NCBI GenBank assembly: GCA_019321725.1
Contig: CM033124.1
Coordinates: forward strand, 15,182,868 to 15,246,867
From: Paulownia fortunei
Lineage: Eukaryota; Streptophyta; Magnoliopsida; Lamiales; Paulowniaceae
Length of the DNA stretch: 64,000 nt
Reading direction: 5' to 3'
Part shown: piece after piece, positions 39,085 through 51,798 of the stretch
How the letters are laid out: every line of letters begins with the position of its first letter
How positions within the stretch are numbered: position 1 is the first letter of the stretch
Program-made: the position numbers and the translations under genes
Notes under the pieces: generated by a model
Databases searched by the model: none
The model's input: only the letters and a program-made list of their open reading frames with translations
Told to the model about the DNA's origin: nothing

Positions 39085-42000
39085 TTAAAGGGATACTGGT
39101 AAACCATAATTGATGAATGATCTAATTCGTCCATCCCAGCCTGAGGTAACAATAACTAGGCCCCATGCATGAGAATTGGATGAGCTCTGGCAAGAAGTCT
39201 TGAAAAGTTTGTACTGAGATTTGCTAATTGGAGATGTCACAGCTTGGGGACTAGAAATGGGAAGCTTCTCCTCCGGCCAAGTCGCGGATCCCTTGGAGCT
39301 GGAGTCCAAGAAATACACTTGGCTTAAAGTGGATGATGAGAAAGGCAATGAATTTGTTGAACTTTCGTGGAGTTTGCTTGATATCAAACCGTCCTCTGAG
39401 TTCCCAGTTTTCAAACCAGACCATGGTATGGCAACAGAGGCATCAGAGGAGAAACACTCGAAGGACCTAATGGCTTTTGGTTTCGGTTTCGAGAAAGAAG
39501 ACTTTCCTTTATCGGCGTAGTTCCAAATATAAACATTTGAATCATCGGATGCTGAGACAATATGTTTTCCATCTGAAGTAAATGAAGCAGAAATCTGGTT
39601 TCCAGCATTTCGAAGGCCTGAAAACAGAGAAGATGAAAGTGTAAACTATATCATTTTTGGAACAATAACATTACCAAAAAATTGAGCAAGAGCCAAAACA
39701 TTTCTTAATTGCTAATATAGTTGGACAGTTTCACAAAAAAAGATGTCATCCTATTCAGTCTGATTTGGTTTACAATGACTCCTGAATCAGAATTGTAAAG
39801 TAGCTTAAAAATGGACATTTCTTCAAAATATTCACAAGTTTGGAACCAAGTCAAAAACTGAAAGCACACTTTTAAATCATCAAACAAGTTTTCACATGAA
39901 ATGAACAAAAGCATCAAGTATGTACCCTTGTATTTCCCAATCACATTCATCCCATCAACAATTCTGACTTTTGAATCAGCACAAGTAACCAATATTTTGC
40001 TTGGGTCTTGTGGTAAAAACTGCATCCACAAAATAACGAAGTAAGAACAATATTTCATCTAGTAGGAACCTAATAGAAAATCAATAGCCAAAGCAAACTA
40101 GAAATTTCATGAAGGCACTTGTCAGTAACCTGAAAGCCAGTTATCCTTTTGGAGGGTGACTTCTTACTGGTTAAGCACATCTGAGCTCCCAACTGGAAGT
40201 GATTATCTGATACAACCAACACAAAGCCATCAAACGATGGTCAGTCCTGGTTCATTTTTGTAACAAATCATTCCACTCAGTAATTTTGATTCCCACAGCG
40301 CATGGCACTTCAAAATTTATATCTTGCTTCCCCAGTAATAATTTGGCTTAAGTATCATGCAACAGACCCACATAGTGACCTAGACCTTCAAATTTTATTT
40401 ACGAAAAGTTGGCCGGGATAATACTCGATGACGCATAATAGAGCATCAAGCCTAATCATTATCCAAAAGTTTCACTCTCTACTCATCCATGAATTATATC
40501 AATATCAAGTGAGAAATCCAAAGCTTCAACACCAGAAAAGCCTAAAAAGTTCTGCCAAAGGTGATATACAATGTTTGAATAGGATAAATAATATGTGCAC
40601 TAAAATGGAATCATAATACTAGTGAACGGACATGTTGGACTTAAGAACAAGAGAAAAAAGAGTGTTGTTCGACGAAAATATACCTGATAAATCAAAAAAG
40701 CGACAGGAGCCTGTAATAGAGCCAATAATACCACCCTGTGTTACAAGCAAAGGAATAATGAATTAATAAGCCTGACATTCTGAAGTTGTAGTAATAATAT
40801 GCAAAGGGTAGTATCAACAGACCTGACCATCAGGGCGATAAGAAACAGCAGTGATAATGTCCCTTGTTTCAGTCCAGTCAACAACTTTACAACCACCAAT
40901 CTCCCAAATTCGAACCTTCCCATCTATTGAACCACTGATGAAGTAATCATCATTCACAGGGTTAAATTGAATGCAAGTCACTGCATAGCATCAGATTTGT
41001 TTTTAGCCAAAGAAATCAGTAGTGCTAAACCAAATTTACTTTTTAGGTTTTGTACCTTTCCCCAAATTAGCTAATGTCACTAGTTTTAAAATAAGGAGTT
41101 ATGCAGCTAGGTGTATACCATAATCACTATGCCAGAAAACCTTGATGCACTGATCAACTCCAACCCGCCATAAACGAACAGTTTTATCAACTGATGATGA
41201 AAGCAGACACTGCAAAGAAACAAGTAAAAAGGTTTTAGTTCAATGTAAAAATTAAAAAGATATCACAATAAATTTGCACATCCTAAAAACATACATTATT
41301 CTTCGACCATGAAAGATCCAAGATATCCCCGCTGTGTCCTTTGAATACATGCAACGGTTTCTCAAAAATTCGGAAAACCTTTGAAGGAAAGATAATACAT
41401 GCAGAGTCTTGCGTTCTTTGCAGACTCTCGGATTTGTTAAGTCTATCTTTGTCCACCATTAGGGGTCCCAATTCAGAGAGATGATTCACTGAGAAGTACA
41501 CACATGATGGATCTGCATCTGGAATGTCAATTGTATCTGATCTCTCATCTTCCACCACTTGCCAGACTCTGACAATCTTATCTTCACCAGCACTAGCTAG
41601 GTACTGTCCATCAAGACTGAATTTCATTGATAAAATTGACCCCTCATGGGCTTGGATATCTTGTCCAGTGAAGAGGGCTGAAAGTTCCTTCAACCTTCTT
41701 CCACAATGGCGAACCCCAACTCTCCGGATCCTTGTCCCCTGTACTTGGCTGAAACCACTCGATCCCACATTATCATCTTTCATATTCCTACTCATCATAC
41801 AATTCATGGAACGCAATTTACCCAACCACCTATTTTTCAATTTATTCATTGTTCTTGGTGTATTTACATTAACCTCAATTTCCCTCTGCACAAATTGCTG
41901 AACTGAGGGAGAGAATTGAGAAACATTCTCAAATTTCACAGATGACAGCTCCTGTTCCAATCCCATGACTCGAGTATTTCCTAGCCTCTCATTTTCCACC

Positions 42001-42446
42001 ATCCCATCTACAGTACATTCACTTCCACCATTAAAATTCACATTCCCATTTCTACAGTCACTCAAATCCACTCCCTCAGACAAATCCAAATCCTCAGTAT
42101 TCCAAATTGACACAGAAGAGCGGCTCGAAGAAAATTCATCTTCAATACTTGAGGTTCTTAGCACAGCCCCACTATCCTCCATAATTCTATGAATATCTCC
42201 TACGGAAAAACCACCTTTACTATTATCACATGTATCTACAGGATTTTCTCCTTCGAACCCATCTAGGCTGAGTCCCATCCATCTATTGAACTTCCAACGG
42301 CGCTCTCTAACACTTTGAGGAGCACTAATCCACACATCATATTCCCAATTTCTAATACATGGGCAATCAGAAACAAAATCAGGTTCCTGAGCAATGTGCT
42401 CCTGGGCGTCGAAAAATTGAGATTCTTCGTTGCTGAAGTTATCCAT
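39085..42446 (-). CDS. WD40-repeat (transducin-like) protein, 718 aa
   Basis: Plant WD40 protein of unknown biochemical role; it matches the family of Arabidopsis At5g53500. Seven exons: 41295-42446, 41119-41209, 40823-40980, 40684-40735, 40130-40206, 39926-40019, 39085-39617 (2157 nt). The N-terminal half (about 260 residues) is acidic and Ser-rich without repeats (ENWEYDVW-like block [22 protein letters not shown]; basic [15 protein letters not shown]). WD repeats then follow: [20 protein letters not shown]...[16 protein letters not shown]...[24 protein letters not shown]...VRIWEI, a degenerate [10 protein letters not shown]...[39 protein letters not shown]...VYIWNY, and a last blade ending [16 protein letters not shown]. 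Seven blades suggest one propeller, a protein-interaction scaffold. Confidence 0.93.
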
Positions 42447-43400
42447 GATTCCTTGAGTTCAACCCATGAAAAAATGAATCCCAACTGCAAGAAACCAACT
42501 TTTTAAGCCCTAGGCAATGTGCTTATCCATTTCAATATAAAACCTTTAAACAAGAAAGAGAACACAATTAAAGTTAAAAAAATTAATACTAAACAAAAGA
42601 AGAGCACCACAACCAAGGTTTCAGCAATACCACAAATAAACAATAAAAATTCCAGTCCAGCAAGAACATAAAACAAACACTAGTACTGGTAATAACTATA
42701 GAAAAAAGCCAGTAGATTCAACATGGATCCCAATCCACACACATTGAACCTGGTGTCCCACATATATATCTTCCCATATTAAAGAAGCAAACTTGTTTTC
42801 GTTTTTCATACATTATACCTGGAAAACATAATACCAGCTTTTCCATCAAAAGAAGTAATAAAACCCAGAAAAACCCGTCATTAAAAAAGAAAATTCATTA
42901 ACAAGATGGACTTCATACACTCTACACAGCAATTTAATTACTTTGCAAGCAACAGACAAATAAACTAATAAAACAATATTAGCCAAACTTAGCAAAATTC
43001 GCATTCATGTACATAGGAAAAAGTTTAAAAAAAAAAAAAAGATGAAAACTTTAGAAGAACAAAGATTTGCTCACATGGGCTTGATTCAGTTTTATGAGAT
43101 GGAACTGAAGCTGAAAGATCGAGGGTTGGGCTCTCTTCAACGGAAGCAAATAAGGGGAGTGACCATTAAAAAAACATGGAAAAGAGGGAGAAATGGAAAT
43201 TAATGGAAATTTAATGGGTTGAATTGTAAAAGAAGGAAAGTACTACAGATGGAAACATGAAAAAAGCACAAACTCCTTGATATTCGTGAACAGATGGCCC
43301 GAGAAATAAGATTTTGAGCTCTTTGTGTGCGCGCGCGCCCGCGAGCTCTAAATAGGCCAACTACCATGGCAACAAAATTCTTTAATTTTTTTAAAAGACT
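42447..43400 (-). other. 5'UTR, 5'UTR intron and promoter of the WD40 gene
   Basis: On the minus strand a donor (CCCAT|gtgagc, 43074) and an acceptor (ttcttgcag|TTGGG, 42485) define a 590-base leader intron ending about 38 bases before the start codon. Upstream, near 43325-43345, an alternating purine-pyrimidine run (gtgtgcgcgcgcgc) followed by cccgcgagctc is the only GC-rich patch and probably marks the promoter. The ATG within CCCATgtgagc is removed by splicing. Confidence 0.5.
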
Positions 43401-46284
43401 TTTAATGAATTTGTTATTTTCATAATATATTGAAATATTGAAGTTGTTAGATAATATCAATTTTTATAAAATCAGACAGTAATTAAGTTGTAAAATTTCT
43501 GTAAATGTAACATTCGGTAATATATATAAAATATATATTTTATTATGTATTTACATACTGACACAATTATGTATAAATATATATAAAATATATGATAAAT
43601 TATACATTTAACGCACATCATCGATATAACATCTCTTACACTTAAACGATTGCAATTTACACTTGAATAGTGCATAATAGAAAAAAACATTCAAAATTAT
43701 TTAAGACATTAAGTAAAATTTACATATATTGAATTGGTTTAATTTACCTTAACAACTAAAAATCAATTTTGACACTATACATATAGAAGTTTTCTTGCAT
43801 TCTTCATTTGTAATTTACAACATGGCATCTTCTTCAACAAACAAAACAGGAAAAAAAGAAAAAAAAATCATAAAATCATTACAATTGACTAATTGAGAAG
43901 TAGGTAAATATTCTCCCGAGAAAATTATTGATGCATCTGCTGCCTTAGTTTGACACGAAGTGTGCTATTAATGAAGGGTTTTAGCAGTTGAGTTTTGAAA
44001 AAACTTGCTGAATTTCTACAAAAACTTTAATAAGTGTATATTATGTTTGATAAACAAAGAGATGAAAGAAATAAGTTAAGAACATAATTATTAAATTAAA
44101 GAATGGAACAAGTGAAGATTGATTACCCAAGTGGCAATTATTTATTCAAAGAATCAAATTATTTGTCTTTTTTTGGGTCCAAATTGAAGGCTTGTGCCCT
44201 CAAAGAATAAGACTTCTTTGAAGTGATACTGGATATTAGGTATTATTTTTTAGAGAAAAATTCTAGTTTAGATCCGGTTTGATTGAAGCTCATGTCGGAC
44301 CTCGAATTTTTTTTATTTTTTTGTACTGAATAGAATTAGCAAAATCTAGGTAAGTGAATAATTTAAAATCTTCAAATTATGTCATGGTTAAAAAAATTGA
44401 CTTCCTTCTTGGACGTGACACTATATCATCATAAAATAAAAACAACATTTCTTAATTACCACACAAAATAGGAAATTCATCCAACTCCCAAAATTATTTT
44501 AACAACAAATAATATAATAAGATTAAAGCAATGATAATATAATACGAGAATAATGACTGTTAAAACATCCTTAATTAACCTAGTCTAGTACACATGTAAC
44601 ACCTATTAATTGTTTAATTACAATGAAGTCATGATTACATATTATTAACCCTTCTAAACTTTTCTCCTTTTTAAGCATCACTTTTTATAGTAGGCTACCT
44701 ACTTTGGCAACCCCTAAATCATTTTCATTTAAATGTTACTATTTGTTGACTGCAAATACTCATTTAAATTTTGTCACATTTTAATCCTTATTACATAGAG
44801 CAACTCAATTTTACATAAATTGTATTTTTTACCCAGTTTTTTCCTCTAGCAATTTACCTGCCATAGGGAATGGGCTTTTGTTATGAAATAGGTAGACAAC
44901 CCGACAAGTACAGAGGAAATTCCAAATATGCCCAGAATATGTTGAAGGGATGTCAAAACTTTTCTGACATATTCTTCAGTTTAGAGGGTATGTGTTGTCA
45001 TTTCCTCCCTCCAATCATATATATTTTGCGAAGAGAAATTTATATTAAAACAGTGATATTGGTAAACTCGTTTTATAGGTATGTTAAATATTTAAAAGTT
45101 TTAATTGATTAAATACGAAGTTTTTACAGTATTATACGTGGCCACTTTAAATTATGGTAAGTATAAAAATTTTTTTTTTGATAAGTTGTATGACAAATTT
45201 GAATTGGAGTAACATCTTGAAAGAAAATCAGAAAATATGGGATATTAAAAGATAGAGAAGTAAAAATTATCTCACACGTGTCATTATGTAATTGGTCGCC
45301 ACATTGAATGACAAAGACGTTTCTACCCTTTATTCTTCAAATAGTATATATAAAACTCGTATTTTCCTTTAACACTTAACTTTTATTTTTAAAACGACAT
45401 TTTTTCACTCATCTGCAGGAATAAAAATTACATATATACAATGTGTGTGCATTGTAGTTGGACAAAATCTTTCACACTCTGTAAATAATTAAATAATGTC
45501 AAAATTACAAAATTATTGATTCTTTTTTTTTTTTGTGTCACATCCTAAGCTCAAGAACAACTTATTAAAAGGTGTTTTTGAATTGTTGAGTGCATGTTTG
45601 TAAAAGTAAGTAAAAACAAGGGTGGATAAAAACTATTTATTATTTTGACAACTTTTCTTGTCTGAGTGAAAGCTAAAAGAGGGTTAAAAAAGTCAAAAGT
45701 GATTACTGTGCTTGTTTCCATTTAATCAAACAGCTTAGTTTGATGCTTTTGTCTTAATCTTATTCTAACATTTCTTTGCTTTGGTTATTCCCTTTGATTT
45801 CCCGACCAAATTATCACAGCTTGAGTGCTTGGTACAGACAAACTCCCAACAATCTAAGGAGTAGGTAATAAAAAAGAAGTCATGCGATCATAAAACTTCA
45901 TTGTTGATTATAAATTTTTGTCTTGTTTCTTAGTTGGTTTTTTTGGAAGTGACGTGAATTATTATCATAGGGTAGATAGGTGGGATCTTCAATTTTGAAA
46001 TATGAATTTCATTTTTTTTTTTTTTTTGAGGGGGGTTGTGGGGGTTAATTTTGGGGTGAAGGTTTGATGAATTACAGTTTTTAAATATGATGGTTTTAAA
46101 AATATGTAAGAATTTAATTTGTGTATAATTATTTGAATAGGATGATTTCGAAATCATATAAGAATTTATGTTGTGTATTACTACTTGATTCTATTTTTGC
46201 ATTTTATTTTTACTCTGAAATTTTTTTCTTTTCATTCCGGAAGCAAAAACGTGACTTGTTAACTCGATTAAATTAGTAAAATAT
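43401..46284. other. AT-rich intergenic, no gene
   Basis: TA-rich simple sequence at 43520-43610 and many short A/T runs. No supported ORF, RNA gene or intact element. Confidence 0.5.
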
Positions 46285-46816
46285 CACTACAAAAAAATAT
46301 ATGTTAGCGACTTAAAATTATCATTGTTGAAATGCATTGATTGATAATATAAATTTTTGTTTTGTCGTAATAATAATTTTTATAAATTAATTTATTAGTG
46401 ATAATAATTGAGTTCAAATTATTATTATTGAGAATTCACGACACATGTATAATGACAATACAAATATTATGACAAAGTCATTGCAGCAATTTTTATTTAT
46501 AATTATATATGTCACTAAAAGCTAATAGTGACAATTTATATTCAATTCTTGTGTCATTAATTTTTCATGGAAATAACTTAAATACAATTCTTATCACTAT
46601 ACATGTATTATTAGATACCAATAATAATATTTTTTATTAATTTTTATGTTATTAATTTTCATTGGGATATCATAAATACAATTTTTGTCATTATTAAACT
46701 TGTGAAAATTATTTTTCCGACAAAACAAAAATTTCTATTAATTAATATATTTAATAAGTGACAACTTTAAAATTGACACTTCAAATCTTGCCCTAACTAT
46801 TCTTTTTTTTTTAGTA
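46285..46816. mobile_element. Putative small non-autonomous CACTA-like element
   Basis: It begins cactacaaaaaaatatatg, the end typical of CACTA (En/Spm) elements, followed by ttagcgacttaaaattatca. The right end reads gtgacaactttaaaattgaca ... ttttttttttagta, a loose inverted counterpart of both motifs. In between are repeated gtgacaa/tgtcatta-like subterminal motifs. No coding capacity. The right terminus (TACTA instead of CACTA on the complement) is imperfect and I see no clear 3-bp target duplication, so the call is tentative. Confidence 0.4.
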
Positions 46817-47030
46817 CATAGCTCCATTTATCCTATTTTAGGGTAACTCTAGTTAATTAAAAAAAAAAAGATCAGAGTTAAAAGAAAAGTTTATTATATA
46901 TCCCTATCCCAACTACCAAATCACATGCCTATAAGTTGCTTAGACATGTCCTTACAAACATGGATTTGGTTAATTCTGGATCCTCTCCACATTACAATGT
47001 CTTGAGAAGTGGGCATCAAATGCATTGGCA
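46817..47030. other. Intergenic, nothing seen
   Basis: Short AT-rich stretch between the CACTA-like element and the tandem repeat. Confidence 0.4.
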
Positions 47031-47240
47031 ATAATCTTGATACCACAAAAATATATATCTAAAAGGAAGTATTCAACTTTTTATTTGTCACAAAAAAATT
47101 ATAATCGACATAAACAAATATAGATTGTCAATAATTTTTTATAATCTTGATATCTCAAAAATATATATTTAAAAGAAAATATTCAACTTATTATTTGTCA
47201 CAAGAAAATTATAACCGACCTAAAAATATATATTGTTGAT
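47031..47240 (+). repeat. Two-copy tandem duplication, 110-bp unit
   Basis: Both units start ataatcttgata (47031 and 47141) and run through atttgtcaca and ttataa[tc]cga. Over about 90 aligned bases I count roughly 11 differences, so the duplication is not recent. It lies 200 bases from the CACTA-like element and shares its tgtcaca-type motif. Confidence 0.65.
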
Positions 47241-47484
47241 ATATTTTATTTAATATCGCGGAAATACTATTGCGTATATAACAAGTGTATATTTCAAGAT
47301 TCAAAGATACGTGTCAATCTATTTACTTTATAATTGATTTGAATTTGGCAAAATTGAACTAAAATTTTGGGTGTACCAGGTTGGTTTTGTGCTTGTGTTG
47401 GACAAATTAATCACTAGACATGAACATTCATGGAAGTGAGCCATAAATGCATGAAAAGGGGATGTATATGAAATAGTATATTGA

Positions 47485-47504
47485 GGGGGGGGGGGGGGGG
47501 GGGG
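47485..47504. repeat. Poly-G homopolymer, 20 bases
   Basis: Twenty consecutive G on the + strand, followed by cgg. Very rare in AT-rich intergenic DNA; the exact length may be an assembly estimate. Confidence 0.8.
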
Positions 47505-50500
47505 CGGCTTCTTAAGCAACAAATCATTCTCTCAGATAACTAAAAATTCTCTCTTCTGCAGTTCATGGGATTTAGTTGCACGGTGCTTTCTTCTTTCATC
47601 TTAAACAGAACCAGATTCTTTTAACTAATTGTTGGACCTTTTCATCTTTTATGTAAAACTACCAAACCTAAAAATTTTCAACTTTAACATATACATATAT
47701 ATAGATATAGGGTTAAAAATTGGGTATTAAATAAATTTATTCTATTCTATGTTATTTATATTGCGGATTCATAATTTTATGAATACAATTTCACGAACTC
47801 ATAATTTTACACTCAAGTTAGAAATGGATTGTAAATCGATTATATAAGGAATAATGAGATATCAATGTAATTCAGGTAATTTAACGTAAATAATATATAC
47901 CTTGTTATGAAGAAAAAATATTAATTATATAAGAGGAAAACAGTAGTTACCTTGCGTAAAAAAAAAAAAAGAAAAAATCCTTTAAGACTGCGGTATTCAA
48001 TCTCCTATAAGAATATTTTTCAAGAATTGTATGTTAATAGAACGTAGATAATTATAGTTCTAAAATATATTATATTTTATATGAATTTAATTCATTCATG
48101 AGTAAGTCGGTTCAGCCCAAAATACATAGGTCCAATGCTATGTCTAATTTTGACTATATAACTACCAAAATAAGATTATATTTAATTTTTGTTTCATTTT
48201 AAGCCTACAAAAATTAGAAAAAAAGTTAGAGATGATGAACCATTCCCCCATTTACATATTTTTCTTTTGTGAGCTTATTGAAGCTAGAATTTAAAAATTG
48301 ATTGTTAAATAACTGATTTTTGTGACAAAATCATTAAATTGTTTGATTGATTGATTTTCTTTCAATTATGAAATACATTAAGGTCAAGCCTACATGTGGA
48401 TTTCTTTCCAAAAGTTTCCTCGTGAAGTTGTTGCCGACTAAGTTCCAATTAAATATTTAAGCAACTTTCCTAAGTTTGGTTTTATTAATTAATAATATCT
48501 ACATTTGTGTGGTATCAAAGTGACAAAGTCCACGCATTCTGGTGGCCGACATATACTGAACTGTTTCTAACAACATAGTGATAATACATTGTAATAAAAA
48601 ATAATAAATATATATATGGACAATTGCAAGAAAATTAAAAGATAATTCATATATTGTAACAATATAGTTTGTGCAACCTTTTTTTTTATGAAAAACCTAT
48701 TTTGTCCCTACCTAGATATTATCCTAACTTTCCGTGTACAATTTGCCTATTTGCTGCCTTGGATATTTCTCTTTTTTTTTTTTAGGATAAATGAAAAATT
48801 GAAGTTACTGTAGGTGGGATTTTGGTCACCATCAAAAATACTTTTTTATTTTATTTAGATATTGTAGTGGGGAAAAAACCCTGATATGTTTCTTTCACAT
48901 TTTATTTTATTTTATTTATTATTTTTATTTTTTTGTTGGGTGACTCTCAATTTTACATGAAAATAAATTTTTGGGACAGAATAAATCAAGACCTTCCACC
49001 TTATGTAGATGTACGGCCAATGATGTGACATAAACCTTCTTTTTGTCGTAAATGGGGATCATAGAGGATTTGACTGTCTACATCTAATAATAATAATAAT
49101 TAATAAAAATAAGGGTAAAAAGTCAAGAAGTAAATTAAATAAGGAATTTTACATGATAGGCAACCAATTTTGAAATTCAACCACAAGAATTGGGCGTGAA
49201 GAGTTGTCTATTCTCAAGTAAAATCAATTTTGTTTTTTCTCTGGTATTTTCCATGCTGCTTTTCACAATCTATGTACTTATTCCATCCCATTATGGAAAT
49301 TTCATTTTTGAGTTGATATGAAATATTAAACAAAAATTAAAAATAAAAATAATTATGAATAATAATGATATTGCATCGTTATTTTAAAAAATAATATATT
49401 TTAGAAAGAAAATTAACTTCATTTTACAAAATGAGATATTCTTTATAAACATTCCACAAAAAAGAAAAATCAAAATTCAATTTAGACAAGGGAGAATATA
49501 ATAAATGTGTGTGTGTGAGAAAGTTTTTGTGTTAGACATCTAGATGGCACCTTGATTAAAGAAAAATTGCAGCAAAAACAGTTAGAAGGAATATTTTTAT
49601 TTAGCAATGAAGAGTGGGCTAGCTTATACACAAATATTCACCTACTTGGTTATAATAATGATTTTTGAAATGCTACGTTAGTTGAATGATATATCAAAAT
49701 ATGTAAATAATAAATAAATATTTTATTTTTTATAAAAATAAATATTTATCTTTTATATAAACATTCGATAAACAACATACCCTTATAATATGAATATTAT
49801 TCATAATGATAATGAGTGCATGGAACCCTTACTCTCACGCCACCCTCACCAAAAACAAAAAGAAAAAAGAAAAAAGAAAAGTTAAGAGGAAGGATATGTT
49901 AATTTTTGTCAAATTGGATGAATTGAACCACATTCATATCTCTGAGTTCTTACGTAATAAATTTAGGTTGAAAACATAGATCATATGCATTGAATATTTG
50001 ACCACCATAAGCTGGCAATGATCAAAGTTGACTTCTCCCAAGTTTGGACATGAGGTGGAGGTCTCCAAAAATCTGCCAATATCAACTTTGGGAGAAACTA
50101 AAGTGCCCATGTTGGATCTACAACCTATAACTAATGAAAATGCACTAAGACCACATTATGCAAGAGGAAAAAATATATAAACGGTTGTTTCGAATCTTGT
50201 TGGGAATTTGCGACTGAATTTCGCTATGCAACAATCACTGTACTGTCAGTGAGATCTTGTAGTTGGAGTTTGGTATGGAACAATCACTTTGGAGGCGATC
50301 ACTTGTGTGCAAAAGTATACAGTAACCTGTGATTTAATTAAAACATATCCCACGATTTAACTCGTTTTAGGTGTTTGGGCAGGTGGTTAGAAGATTCAAA
50401 AATAATTGGTGTAAAGTAGGAATTTGAGTATAAAAAAAAAAAATACCAGGACCCGCAGATATTTAAAAAAAATAAGTATAATAGGTGTGAATCATTTTGG

Positions 50501-51750
50501 TGGTAGGAACGCAGCACGCCTGTATTCGTCCATTTATGGTCCCTTATCGCATTATAGGTGGGATCATTGATAGGTCAATTGAAACGAAAGTCTTACTCAA
50601 ATGTGTATAATTAATGTCACTGTATTTATCCTGAATAGTGAACTAAGGAGAAAATTGTTGTCTCCGAAATTAGTAAAACAAACCAAAAATTTGAATGAAA
50701 GAAAATAAATTTATCAATTCCAAGCCACATAATGCATAATGCGCGGTGGAATAAAAAAAATAGAGTTACTAAGTAAATATAATGATTATTTATGGGATAT
50801 ATTACTAAGTAAACCTTACTTTTTAAGGTATTATTAGATTGTCAAGAAAATCAGTGCAATTGTCATATTATTTATTTTTGTTCTTAATTAATACATTTTG
50901 GAGTACTAATATCAACTCCCATTAATTATTTGAGTCTTTATTAGTTATTCTTGAACAATCATAGAGTTAGTCCATTTGTAAAGCACCACTTCTATAGCCC
51001 TAAAGGGCACAAACAATAAAAACAAGAAAGGCCCCACTACGACTAGTCGATCCAAGAAATACTCATTTAAAATCATTAATAAATACATAAAAAAAAAAAC
51101 TCAAACAAAAGATTTTCGTGACTTCTTCTTGTTGATAAATAGATAAATAGATGACGACAATATATATATATTTTATTTTTATTTTTTTTTGAATTTATGG
51201 ATGGAGCTTTAAAGAATTGGGCAAGGTACCACGGGTGGATGGGCACACAATCTTTGAACTCTTTGTTAGTGCAAAAAGGTGGTGGCATAACACAGACAGC
51301 AACCACCAAACAAAGCTGGTGGAGGGGTGGGCCATTGATTGTTTTATTTCTCTGAAATAGGGTTTAATTAAGATGGGTACCCACTTATTACTTTGTCTTT
51401 AACCATGGCCTGTCCCTTTTTCAATCTCTTCTACTTTTTTTTGCTTTCTAATTGTATTCTTATATTAAAATATTGATATTAATCAGTCAATTTAATTATT
51501 TGTTCGTGTGTAGCAATGAATAGTTTATTTAATATATTTAAAATTGCATGAATAGAAACAACATAACAAACATTAATATTCAAATGCTATAAAAGATTGA
51601 ATAGTAAAAGAAAATCAATATAATACGATAATTAAAAAAATTAAATCTTTTAACTTTATATTATAGCAATTTTGCGACAAAAAAGGGGTACTACTATGGG
51701 TTATTACTCAAGGGCAACAAAATTTTGTTTGGAGGATTAACATTTGGGTA
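47505..51750. other. Long AT-rich intergenic stretch, no gene
   Basis: No ORF with a recognisable product, no tRNA, no clear element ends. A weak imperfect inverted similarity near 50010-50090 (ttctcccaa against ttgggagaa) is too poor to call a microRNA precursor. Confidence 0.5.

Positions 51751-51798
<48 letters not shown>
51751..51798 (+). repeat. Microsatellite (ATT)16
   Basis: Uninterrupted 48 bases of ATT. Likely length-polymorphic. Confidence 0.95.

Noticed and set aside
43325..43345. Z-DNA-type gcgcgcgc run as a separate functional element
   Set aside because: Only about 14 bases, and best explained as part of the GC-rich WD40 promoter.
50010..50095. Possible microRNA-like hairpin (ttctcccaa against ttgggagaa)
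   Set aside because: Pairing is short and interrupted, with a poor stem either side; not enough for a precursor.
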